Shown here: piece by piece, positions 1 through 7,814 of the stretch
Layout of the letters: each line of letters begins with the position of its first letter
Numbering within the stretch: the stretch's first letter is position 1
NCBI GenBank assembly: GCA_031267115.1
Contig: JAIRZS010000029.1
Coordinates: 1-21,487 of the forward strand
Source: Treponema sp.
Lineage (GTDB): Bacteria > Spirochaetota > Spirochaetia > Treponematales > Breznakiellaceae
Direction: 5' to 3'
DNA length: 21,487 nucleotides
The notes under the pieces: model-generated
Told to the model about the DNA's origin: nothing
Database searches by the model: none
Seen by the model: the letters and a program-made list of their open reading frames with translations, nothing else
Made by a program: the position numbers and the translations under genes

Positions 1-1632
1 TTTCCCCCGGAACCGAACGGCTGGCTCCATATCGGGCATTGCAAGGCCTTTTATATAGACTTTAGCATGGCGGAGCGTTTCGGGGGCAAATGCAATCTGC
101 GCTTCGACGATACAAACCCGGAAAAAGAGGACATATCTTACGTCGACGCCATTAAGCGGGATGTTAAATGGATGGGCTACGACTGGGAAGACCGGGAGTA
201 TTACGCATCGGATTACTACGAATACCTGTACGATCTGGCGGTAAAGATCATAAAAAAAGGCCACGCCTATGTAGACGATCTTTCCGACGGGGAGATGAGC
301 GAATACCGGGGAACCTCGGCGGCGGACAAAAACAACAGCAAGGCCGTTATTGTGACCCCGCCCGGAAAAAACAGCCCCTGGCGGGACCGCCCGGTAGAGG
401 AGAACCTGGACCTTTTTACCCGGATGCGGGCCGGGGAATTCCCCGACGGCGCCCGGACCCTGCGGGCCAAGATCGATATGGCCCACCCCAATCTGCTCCT
501 GCGCGATCCGGTGATGTACCGGATACGCCGGGAACACCACTACCGAACCGGGGACCGGTGGTGCATCTACCCCATGTACGATTTCCAGCATCCCCTTTCC
601 GACGCGAAAGAGGGGATAACCCATTCGCTTTGCTCCCTGGAGTATGAGATTCACCGGCCCCTCTACGACTGGTTCATCAGGGAGGCCGAAGTATTCCCCT
701 CGCGGCAGATCGAATTCGCCAGGCTTAACATGACCAAAACCGTGATGAGCAAGCGCTGGCTTCTCAGGCTGGTCCAGGAAAAACATGTGTCCGGCTGGGA
801 CGATCCCCGTATGCCCACTATCGCGGGACTCCGGCGACGGGGTTATACCCCGGAGGCTATACGCAGCTTTGCCTCCCAGGTGGGGATAGCCAAAACCGAC
901 AGTACGGTAGATATAGCCTTTTTGGAATTCTGTCTGAGGGAACATCTGAACAAAACGAGCCTCCGGGTTATGGCGGTCCTCAGGCCCCTGAAACTTATCA
1001 TTGACAACTGGGAAGAGGGCAGGGCCGAGGAGATTGACGCGGTAAACAACCCGGAGGACGAATCCGCCGGAACAAGAAAGCTGACCTTTGGCAGGGAACT
1101 GTGGATAGAGCGGGACGATTTTGAGGAAACGCCCCCGCCAAAATACTTCCGGCTTTTTCCGGGAAACCCGGTGCGGCTCCGTTACGCCTATATCGTTACC
1201 TGCACGGGCTTTGAGAAAAACGCATCGGGCGAAATTACCGCCGTACATTGTACATTTGACCCGGCGACAAGGGGCGGCAATGCCCCGGACAACCGCAAGG
1301 TTAAGGGGACGATTCACTGGCTTTCCGCGGCACACGCCGTTCCCATTGAGGCGCGGATTTACGACTACCTGTTCAATACGGACCGGCCTATGGAAACAAC
1401 GCCGGGAGGCTCGTTCCTGGACAACCTTAACCCTGATTCGCTTGAGGTAATTTCCGGCGCCTATGCCGAACCCTGCCTGGCGGAAACCGGAAAAGGGGAC
1501 CGGTTCCAGTTTGAGCGCCTGGGTTATTTTGTCCGCGATCCGGATACGGGCGATGGGGGAAAGCCGGTATTCAACAAAACCGTTGGGCTTCGGGATACCT
1601 GGGCCAAAATTGGGAAAAAAACCGGGGGCTGA
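1..1632 (+). CDS. glnS: Glutaminyl-tRNA synthetase, 5' end missing
   Basis: Class I cytoplasmic enzyme that charges tRNA-Gln with glutamine using ATP. The frame is open from base 1, so the start lies outside the window. By comparison with E. coli GlnRS (about 554 residues), roughly 30 N-terminal residues are missing and 543 are present. The HIGH signature is seen at once as PEPNGWLHIGHCKAF (bases 7-51), followed by LRFDDTNPEKED, the GlnRS/GluRS Rossmann block. The KMSKS-type loop reads KTVMSKRWL near base 735. The C-terminal half has the two beta-barrel anticodon-binding domains typical of GlnRS, ending in FNKTVGLRDTW. GlnRS is favoured over GluRS by the YPMYDFQHPLSDA and SLCSLEYEIHRPLYDW blocks. 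It is convergent with the GatB-like fusion, with 60 bp between the two stop codons and no clear terminator hairpin. A dedicated GlnRS means this cell does not need transamidation to make Gln-tRNA. Confidence 0.96.
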   Translation, partial: FPPEPNGWLHIGHCKAFYIDFSMAERFGGKCNLRFDDTNPEKEDISYVDAIKRDVKWMGYDWEDREYYASDYYEYLYDLAVKIIKKGHAYVDDLSDGEMSEYRGTSAADKNNSKAVIVTPPGKNSPWRDRPVEENLDLFTRMRAGEFPDGARTLRAKIDMAHPNLLLRDPVMYRIRREHHYRTGDRWCIYPMYDFQHPLSDAKEGITHSLCSLEYEIHRPLYDWFIREAEVFPSRQIEFARLNMTKTVMSKRWLLRLVQEKHVSGWDDPRMPTIAGLRRRGYTPEAIRSFASQVGIAKTDSTVDIAFLEFCLREHLNKTSLRVMAVLRPLKLIIDNWEEGRAEEIDAVNNPEDESAGTRKLTFGRELWIERDDFEETPPPKYFRLFPGNPVRLRYAYIVTCTGFEKNASGEITAVHCTFDPATRGGNAPDNRKVKGTIHWLSAAHAVPIEARIYDYLFNTDRPMETTPGGSFLDNLNPDSLEVISGAYAEPCLAETGKGDRFQFERLGYFVRDPDTGDGGKPVFNKTVGLRDTWAKIGKKTGG

Positions 1633-1692
1633 CGATGGCGAAAAATGCCGCGCAAGGGGTTGCAAGGGCAATGCCGCCCTACAGGAACGGGC

Positions 1693-4203
1693 TTACTGCC
1701 CCGTGTTTTCCAGGGCGGCGCTTTCCATGAGGCCGGCCAATTCGGCATCGCTGTCGGCAATTATGGCGGCCGCCAGAAAGCGGGCAACCGCGGTCTCGGT
1801 GGTATAGGCCCCCATGGGGACGGCGCCTTCGCGCCATATTTCCCGGGAGCTTGAATAGCCGGAAAAGTCCACGATGCCTTCCTGCTGGGAACTGCAATAG
1901 AAACGGGCGCCCCTGCGTTTACCCGTGGTAAAGACCCTCCTGAGGGAATAGGGGCCTTCCCGGAGGCCGGCGGTCCCAGTGTCGTAAAGTTCCAGGAAGA
2001 AATTCCTTACCCCCCGGTCCATAAGCGAACCGAGATAATCCGGCCTGAGTCCGGGATAAATACGGATTACGCACATGGAATTGATCGCGTCTTCCAGAAG
2101 CTGGGTAAGCACATACCGATCGGCTTCCAGAGGGCCGGTTAGAAGGGACGTACCGGTAAAAACCGGGGTCCCCATGTTCCAGTTCCTGAAGCCGTCGTTC
2201 CCGATGCGCTCGTATTTCAGATTAAGGGGCGAAAGCACCCTGCCGCCGTTGACCACGTAGACCCCCCTGGGCTTGCTCAGGGCCAGGCTGACGGCCTTGC
2301 GCATGGTACAGGCGGCTTCCTGCCCCGCCCCGGGGGGCGACGACGAGGCCGCCAGGACAATAGGCGCGCCGGCATCGGCAAAAAGCCAGTAAAGCAGGGG
2401 CGCGGTATACGCAAGGGTATCGGTGCCGTGGGCGACTACGATTCCGTTGGCCGTACCGGAATTGAGTTTTTCGGCAATGGTTTCTATAAGGGCGGCCCAG
2501 TCCGCCGGGGTAATTTCCTCGGAAAATATGCGCCCTACCTGGATGGACTCAAAACGGACTTTGACATTCTCTGTTTTTCCCTCCGCAGATTCCCGCAGGA
2601 TAAATTCGGTATTGTCCAGAAGGCTGCGGAGTACCTTTTCGTCCCCCGCTTCCAGGGTGCCGTCTTCGGCGATCCGCCCCGAAATGGCGCCGCCCATGGA
2701 AAGTACGTAAATCAACGACACGGAAAGCTGATCGTTCAGCACTTCTTTTACCAGGGTAGGTTCCGCAAGCCCCCCGGTTTCCCGCATCACGCTTCCGGTA
2801 AGGAACTGTATCGGCCCGGCGTCTCCCTCTCTAATGCGTTTTACTTCCTGGGGGTTTTCCTCGATAATTTTTTTTACAACACGTTCGATTTCCCCGCGGT
2901 CGGTAAGCTGCTCCCACCCCCGGTCCTTTACCAGTTTTTCCGGGTCAAGATTATTTTCCAATACCGCCGTGATGGTCTGTTTGGCGATACTGCCGTGAAT
3001 ACGCCTTCCCCCGAGCATACCCATAATCGCGGCAAACCGGGCCGGGCTAAGCGGGCTTTCGGCAATGGAAAGGCCCCGGCGCTTGCATTCCTTTATTACA
3101 AAAGAAGCCAGCCATTGGGAGGCTTCTTTGGGAACGGCTCCCAACTGAACCGCCCTTTCAAAATAATCGGCCCGGCTCAGTTCGTCGCAGACAAATTCGG
3201 CCTGGTACTGGGTCAGGCCGTAGACATCCATCATTCTGTCCCGGCGCGCCGCCGGAAGCTCTATGGTAAAATTGTCCAGGGCTTCAAGAACATCAGGCCC
3301 CGGCGTAAAGCACGGCATATCCAGCCGTTCAAAATTAGGCTTCTCTACCTCCGCCCGTGTCTGGAACGGCTCTGTGGCGGATCTAGCCTCGTTCCATATC
3401 CTGCCTTCCGCCGGCACTGTCCCGCCATTGATCACGATTTCTTCCTGGCGGGAAAGTTCGGCGTTTACCGCTCTGGATACAAAATTGAAAGAGTTAAGAT
3501 TCCGCAGTTTTACGTACTGATCCGGGGTTTCGGGATAGGACGCCAGGGCTACATAGGCGTTACAGCGGATTACCGTCTCCCAGGGAACCTTGGCCCCCGG
3601 CGCGGCGGGGATAAGCTCCAGGTACTGAATCCGCCGCCTTAAATCGGTTAAAAAAACTTCCGCCTCTTCCCCGATTTCCAGATCCGCCGCGGTTTTCAGG
3701 CGGAGAAGCGGCATACCCGCGCTGGAATAATCCATATAGGCGGCAAGCGATCCTTTCCCCGGCCTGATCAGGCGGCCTGAATCTTCTTCAAGCCTGAGTT
3801 CCGGAATCCTGATCCGTTTCTGGCGGCGGTGGAACATAATGTCCAGAAAACAATCGGTCCCCATTTTTGTGGAGAGCCGGGAAAGGTGATGGGCCGGAGG
3901 CAGAGGCGGGATATTCAGGTTCCGCTCGTAAGGTACATCCTTGATGACGGCCCCCCCTAAGCCGCGGATAAGCAAATAGGCTTTCCGGGCGGCCAGGGCA
4001 TTGAGGCAGGGGACAGCCCCCGGCTCTTCCCGGCATACCGGGCAGGATTCGGTTTTGGCGGCTGGATTTCCGCCGGCAGGGCCTTTCCCTCCGGAACCAT
4101 CAAAGTTAGGTATACAGCCGCAGAAGGTTTTCTCCCCGGCGGGGCTATTTTGATCCCCAAACAGGAGAATTCTCACTTCCAGAGATATATAAGATTTAAA
4201 CAC
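1693..4203 (-). CDS. GatB-like tRNA amidotransferase domain fused to type I asparaginase/GatD-like domain; probable pseudoenzyme
   Basis: An 836-residue two-part protein. Residues 1-495 follow GatB: a Zn-type pair FCGC (27-30) and CPVC (54-57), LEEDSG (138-143), RNLNSFNFV (234-242), RQEE, then the helical GatB/YqeY tail with GSIAKQ, ENPQEV and MRETGGLAEP. Residues 496-836 follow type I asparaginase/GatD: HGTDT (592-596), GVYVVNGGRVLS, K663, and SSQQEGIVDFSGY. Several hallmark residues are changed. GLEVHVQL reads SLEVRILL, LHxEED reads LRLEED, RCDAN reads RCNAY, and the DRKNYFYPD and DYRYFPEPD blocks are absent. In the asparaginase half the catalytic GGT reads GGA (A506, codon GCC). A tRNA-binding or regulatory role is therefore as likely as amidation. 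No GatA or GatC is nearby. The GTG start is supported by TGAGG 7 nt upstream. Archaeal GatE and GatD are separate chains; here the order is GatE-like then GatD-like. Family assignment is secure, activity is not. Confidence 0.88.
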   Translation of the reverse strand: MFKSYISLEVRILLFGDQNSPAGEKTFCGCIPNFDGSGGKGPAGGNPAAKTESCPVCREEPGAVPCLNALAARKAYLLIRGLGGAVIKDVPYERNLNIPPLPPAHHLSRLSTKMGTDCFLDIMFHRRQKRIRIPELRLEEDSGRLIRPGKGSLAAYMDYSSAGMPLLRLKTAADLEIGEEAEVFLTDLRRRIQYLELIPAAPGAKVPWETVIRCNAYVALASYPETPDQYVKLRNLNSFNFVSRAVNAELSRQEEIVINGGTVPAEGRIWNEARSATEPFQTRAEVEKPNFERLDMPCFTPGPDVLEALDNFTIELPAARRDRMMDVYGLTQYQAEFVCDELSRADYFERAVQLGAVPKEASQWLASFVIKECKRRGLSIAESPLSPARFAAIMGMLGGRRIHGSIAKQTITAVLENNLDPEKLVKDRGWEQLTDRGEIERVVKKIIEENPQEVKRIREGDAGPIQFLTGSVMRETGGLAEPTLVKEVLNDQLSVSLIYVLSMGGAISGRIAEDGTLEAGDEKVLRSLLDNTEFILRESAEGKTENVKVRFESIQVGRIFSEEITPADWAALIETIAEKLNSGTANGIVVAHGTDTLAYTAPLLYWLFADAGAPIVLAASSSPPGAGQEAACTMRKAVSLALSKPRGVYVVNGGRVLSPLNLKYERIGNDGFRNWNMGTPVFTGTSLLTGPLEADRYVLTQLLEDAINSMCVIRIYPGLRPDYLGSLMDRGVRNFFLELYDTGTAGLREGPYSLRRVFTTGKRRGARFYCSSQQEGIVDFSGYSSSREIWREGAVPMGAYTTETAVARFLAAAIIADSDAELAGLMESAALENTGQ

Positions 4204-4259
4204 TGTAATACCTCAACAAAAAAAGAAAAAATAATATGGAAAATTTGCCGTTATCACTG

Positions 4260-4265
4260 TATAAT
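4260..4265 (+). promoter_or_regulatory. Candidate -10 box for the glycoside hydrolase gene
   Basis: A perfect TATAAT preceded directly by TG sits in the AT-rich gap between the divergent GatB-like fusion and the glycoside hydrolase. It would start transcription near 4272, leaving a leader of about 80 nt before the TTG start at 4355. I see no good -35 box at 16-18 bp, so this may be an extended -10 type promoter. AT-rich hexamers on the other strand could serve the fusion gene but none stands out. Confidence 0.45.
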
Positions 4266-4354
4266 AAAACAAACCTAGAAGCAATGACCGTTCGGTTCAC
4301 CTTTTGGGAAAGCAATTTATCCGTTGCAACGGATTTCTGAGCAAGGAGCGGGCA

Positions 4355-5791
4355 TTGGTTAGGCGCGATTTCCCCAAAATCCACTTTTACGATCAGGATT
4401 TTGTAGACATCTATGATAAGACCTGGGCCTGGATCCAGGATTGCTGGAATACCGGGAATGAAAAGAGTGTTGAAAAACCCGCTATAGAGGGGAAGTTTTT
4501 TTCTTATCCCGGAAGTCCCATAATCCATCAGGTTGACGCGGTCTATTCTTCGTTTTTTTTGGTTTATTCCAACCGGATATACCAGGCGCACCCGAGTCTG
4601 GACGCCTTTTATTCACACCAGGAACCTAACGGCGCTATCCGTTCGGCTTATAACATCGAAACGGGTCTGCCCGAACTGAGCCACGAGAATCCCGATGGCC
4701 TGGCGCTCCCCCTGTTTTCCTGGGCGGAATTCAACCTCTACCACAAGACGGCAAACAAAAAGCGCGTAAAAGATATTATCCCTATCCTGCACAAATACCT
4801 GGCATGGATAGACGCCGAATTCAAACGCCCCAACGGCCTTTACGAAGTGCCTATCGCGGCCACCGGCATGGCAGCGGACGCCAGACAGCCCGCCGCCTAT
4901 CCTGTTGATTTTAACACGGTTATGGCTATCAACGTGCTTTATATGTCCGCGCTGGCGGATATCCTCAACGACAAGGAAGCCAGTTTCCAGTACAAGCGGC
5001 AGTATTTCTCGCTTAAAACCCGAATCAACAGCCTTATGTGGGACAACGAGGACGGATTCTATTACGATATTGATAAGTACGAAAAACAGGTAAAAGTAAA
5101 AACTTTAGCCGGGTACTGGTCCCTGCTTGCCGAAATCCCCAATGACGATAAGGCCGAACGTATCATCAGCAAACTGTCGGATCCCGCCTGCTTCGGATCG
5201 CCGCACCCTTTTCCTTCCATGGCTGTAAACGAAAGCGAATTCAGCGAAACCGGCTGCGGTTTCAACGGCTCGGTTTACCCCCACCTTACCTTCATGGTGA
5301 TCAAGGGCCTGGAACGCTACCAGAGGTGGGATTTTGCCCGTGAATGCGCTACCCGCCATCTTTACTTTGTCCTCGATTCCATGAGCCCCGACGGGAACCA
5401 CCACAAGGGTAATCTCTGGGAAGCCTACCTGCCCCTTAAGGAAGGCCCGGCCCAGTGGCCCGGCGTGGAGGATTTCCCGCGCCCCCAGTACCTTACCTAC
5501 GCCGCCCTTTCCACCGTATGCCTTACGATAGAAAATGTTGTCGGCCTTCTTATTTCCCTGCCCCGTAAAACAGTGGACTGGATCATCCCCAACCTGGAAA
5601 TTATGGGGATAGAGAATCTGTCGCTCAAGAAAAACATGATTACAATCCTGTCGAACAAAAGCGGTCGCGGCTGGGAGATTCACATGGAGAGCGAAAAACT
5701 CTACTACTTTACGATAAACATTCTCGGCAAGAAGAAAAAAACGCTGCCCATACCTTCCGGCAAATGTTCAATGCTGATTGACAAGCTGTAG
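4355..5791 (+). CDS. Predicted six-hairpin glycoside hydrolase (MGH1/GH63/trehalase-like)
   Basis: Probably hydrolyses an alpha-glycosidic bond in a small sugar or glucoside; the substrate cannot be read from sequence. The protein has 478 residues from the chosen start. It shows the repeated helix-hairpin layout of (alpha/alpha)6 barrel glycosidases: IIHQVDAVYSSFFLVYS followed by FYSHQEPNGAIRSAY, a mid-domain AATGMAADARQPAAYPVDFNTVMAIN, GFYYDID, and NLWEAYLPLKEGP with a candidate catalytic Glu. The last 80 residues are beta-rich. There is no signal peptide, so it is likely cytoplasmic. The frame is open further upstream (a TTG at 4304), but I chose the TTG at 4355 because AAGGAG lies 6 nt before it at 4343-4348. 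The SUMF1 gene follows after 101 bp. A phosphorylase or inactive relative with the same fold is an alternative. Confidence 0.62.
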   Translation: MVRRDFPKIHFYDQDFVDIYDKTWAWIQDCWNTGNEKSVEKPAIEGKFFSYPGSPIIHQVDAVYSSFFLVYSNRIYQAHPSLDAFYSHQEPNGAIRSAYNIETGLPELSHENPDGLALPLFSWAEFNLYHKTANKKRVKDIIPILHKYLAWIDAEFKRPNGLYEVPIAATGMAADARQPAAYPVDFNTVMAINVLYMSALADILNDKEASFQYKRQYFSLKTRINSLMWDNEDGFYYDIDKYEKQVKVKTLAGYWSLLAEIPNDDKAERIISKLSDPACFGSPHPFPSMAVNESEFSETGCGFNGSVYPHLTFMVIKGLERYQRWDFARECATRHLYFVLDSMSPDGNHHKGNLWEAYLPLKEGPAQWPGVEDFPRPQYLTYAALSTVCLTIENVVGLLISLPRKTVDWIIPNLEIMGIENLSLKKNMITILSNKSGRGWEIHMESEKLYYFTINILGKKKKTLPIPSGKCSMLIDKL

Positions 5792-5892
5792 GCAGCTTCG
5801 GTAAACGCAAAATTTTACTCCGCTTTTTTCGCCGGGCGGCGGCGCGGCGTTATCCGCCCCGGTAACAAAGAGCAATCGTAAAAGGAGAAGCT

Positions 5893-7605
5893 ATGGCCCG
5901 TATAAAAATCTGCGTTTTTTTACTGCCGGTTCTCTTCGCCATGTCCCTTTACGCCCAGTCCAAGGAAAAGATTCCCGCCGGCATGGTATTGGTGGAAGGC
6001 GGGACCTTCCTGATGGGGAGTCCCGATTCGGAGGCGGGGCGTTTTGACTGGGAAGGGCCGCAGCACCAGGTAACGGTCGGCGGCTTCTACATGGGGAGGT
6101 ACGAGGTAACCCAAAAGGAATGGCGGGAGGTGATGGAGAGCAATCCCGGTTACTCCAAAGGGGATAACCTGCCTGTGGCACAGGTAAGCTGGTATGACGC
6201 GGTGGAATACTGCAACCGGCGGAGCGTGCAGGAAGGCTTGATCCCTGTGTATATGCACGACGGGGAGAACGTTGCATGGAACCGGGGAGCGGACGGCTAC
6301 CGCCTGCCGACGGAGGCTGAGTGGGAGTACGCGTGCCGGGCGGGGACTACGACGAGGTACTATAACGGAGATCGTGAGGAAACGCTGGTACGGATAGGGA
6401 ATATAGCGGATACGACGGGAAACGAGAAATACCCGTTTTTGACAGGAATTGACGGACAGGACGGGTACACGGAAATAGCGCCTGTGGGAACATTCTCTCC
6501 AAACGAATGGGGCCTCTACGACATGATCGGGAATGTGCAGGAATGGTGCTGGGACCAGTGGGGGAATTATCGCCAGGAAACGCAGGCCGACCCGGAAGGC
6601 CCCCCCTGGGGCTCCCCGTCCTGGGATAGCCGCGTCAACCGCGGCGGCAGTTGGGGCAGCCCCGCCGGACACGCGCGTTCGGCCAGCCGGAACGGAAGCA
6701 CTCCGTCGGCCCGGTCCCCCGGCCTTGGCTTTCGGCTCGCGCGTTCCCGGTTTATCCGTATCGAAGCGGCTTACTACTCCCCCGGCATGGTGCGGGTAGA
6801 AGGGGGAACCTTCCTGATGGGGAGCCCCGATTCGGAAGCGGGGCGCGCGGTAGGGCGTTTTGACATTGAAGCGCGGCACCGCGCAACGGTGAGCGGCTTT
6901 TATATGGGGAGGTACGAGGTAACCCAGAAGGAATGGATAGCGGTGATGGGGAATAACCCCAGCCGTTTCAAAGGGGATAACCAGCCGGTGGAGCGCGTAA
7001 GCTGGTACGACGCGGTGGAATACTGCAACCGGCGAAGCGTACAGGAAGGTCTGACCCCTGTGTACACGATAGACAAGGGGAGCAGCGATCCGAATAACCG
7101 CAATACCGACGATAAAGCAAAGTGGCTGGTAACCTGGAACCGGAACGCCGGCGGCTACCGGCTGCCCACGGAGGCGGAGTGGGAGTACGCGTGCCGGGCG
7201 GGGACCGCGACCAGGTACTACAACGGGGATCGGGAGGAAACGCTTATACAGGTAGGGAATGTGGCGGACGCGACATGGGAAACGAAAAACCCGGGCGGGA
7301 CAAGAGTCGAGGGGCGGGACGGGTTTCCGGAGACGGCGCCGGTAGGAATGTTCTCTCTGAACGCGTGGGGCCTCTACGACATGATCGGGAATGTGTTGGA
7401 GTGGTGCTGGGACTGGTATGGAAACTATAATGGAACGCAGACCGACCCGGCGGGCCCGTCCTCGGGTTCAGGCCGTGTCAGGCGCGGCGGGAGCTGGTAC
7501 GGCAACGCGCGAAGTCTGCGTTCCGCCAACCGGGGGATAGAAAGCCCGTACATCCAGGCTGATTACCTTGGCTTCCGGCTTGCGCGTTCCGCCAACAATG
7601 AGTAA
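5893..7605 (+). CDS. Secreted protein with two tandem SUMF1/FGE-sulfatase domains
   Basis: The 570 residues begin with a signal peptide (RIKICVFLLPVLFAMSLYA, cleavage near residue 21; no lipobox Cys), so the protein is exported. Two SUMF1 domains follow, about residues 29-280 and 298-566. Each has PAGMV/SPGMV, EGGTFLMGSPDSEAGR, GRYEVTQKEW, VSWYDAVEYCNRRS, GYRLPTEAEWEYACRAGT, APVG, WGLYDMIGNV, RGGSW and LGFRLARS. True formylglycine-generating enzymes carry catalytic cysteines just after GGS; here both copies read GGSW followed by Gly, Ala, Ser and Arg with no Cys. A sulfatase-activating role is therefore unlikely and a binding or structural role is favoured (inference). The two halves are very similar at DNA level. 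The ATG has AAGGAG at 5882-5887, 5 nt upstream. Confidence 0.9.
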   Translation: MARIKICVFLLPVLFAMSLYAQSKEKIPAGMVLVEGGTFLMGSPDSEAGRFDWEGPQHQVTVGGFYMGRYEVTQKEWREVMESNPGYSKGDNLPVAQVSWYDAVEYCNRRSVQEGLIPVYMHDGENVAWNRGADGYRLPTEAEWEYACRAGTTTRYYNGDREETLVRIGNIADTTGNEKYPFLTGIDGQDGYTEIAPVGTFSPNEWGLYDMIGNVQEWCWDQWGNYRQETQADPEGPPWGSPSWDSRVNRGGSWGSPAGHARSASRNGSTPSARSPGLGFRLARSRFIRIEAAYYSPGMVRVEGGTFLMGSPDSEAGRAVGRFDIEARHRATVSGFYMGRYEVTQKEWIAVMGNNPSRFKGDNQPVERVSWYDAVEYCNRRSVQEGLTPVYTIDKGSSDPNNRNTDDKAKWLVTWNRNAGGYRLPTEAEWEYACRAGTATRYYNGDREETLIQVGNVADATWETKNPGGTRVEGRDGFPETAPVGMFSLNAWGLYDMIGNVLEWCWDWYGNYNGTQTDPAGPSSGSGRVRRGGSWYGNARSLRSANRGIESPYIQADYLGFRLARSANNE

Positions 7606-7651
7606 CCGGACCTCCATCAAAACCCCGGTTGGGTTACGAAGATTTTTTAGA

Positions 7652-7785
7652 ATTTGGGCGCATTTCCGGCGCTTCGCGCCGGAAACCAGGCTTTGCGGGG
7701 TTCCGCTCCGTTCCATTCTTTGCGCCCGGCGGCGCAAAGAACGCTCCAGACCCTCCGGGTCTTACGCGCCCCTCCAATCCCTTGC
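7652..7785 (+). repeat. Dispersed hairpin repeat, copy A
   Basis: Lies in the 209-bp gap between the convergent SUMF1 and malQ genes. It has the left block ATTTGGGCGCATTT (7652-7665), middle block ACCAGGCTTT (7685-7694) and right block CCCCTCCAATCCCTTGC (7769-7785), shared with copies at 10300-10414 and 15146-15245. Between the blocks are perfect hairpins: TTTCCGGCGC/GCGCCGGAAA with a TTC loop (7663-7685) and an 11-bp stem at 7716-7741 with a CGGC loop. A third 6-bp hairpin, AGACCC/GGGTCT, follows. It may also act as a two-way transcription stop. Confidence 0.7.
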
Positions 7786-7814
7786 ACGGTCCAATGTTAA
7801 ATCGTAAATTGCCG

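Noticed and set aside
2428..3642. 404-residue plus-strand frame
   Set aside because: Antisense to the GatB-asparaginase fusion; no recognisable domain.
5835..5872. Terminator for the glycoside hydrolase gene
   Set aside because: The CCGGGCGG/CCGCCCCGG inverted repeat is imperfect and the T-run lies before it, not after it, on the plus strand.
5893..7605. Sulfatase-activating formylglycine-generating enzyme
   Set aside because: Neither domain has the catalytic cysteines after the GGS motif and no sulfatase is nearby.
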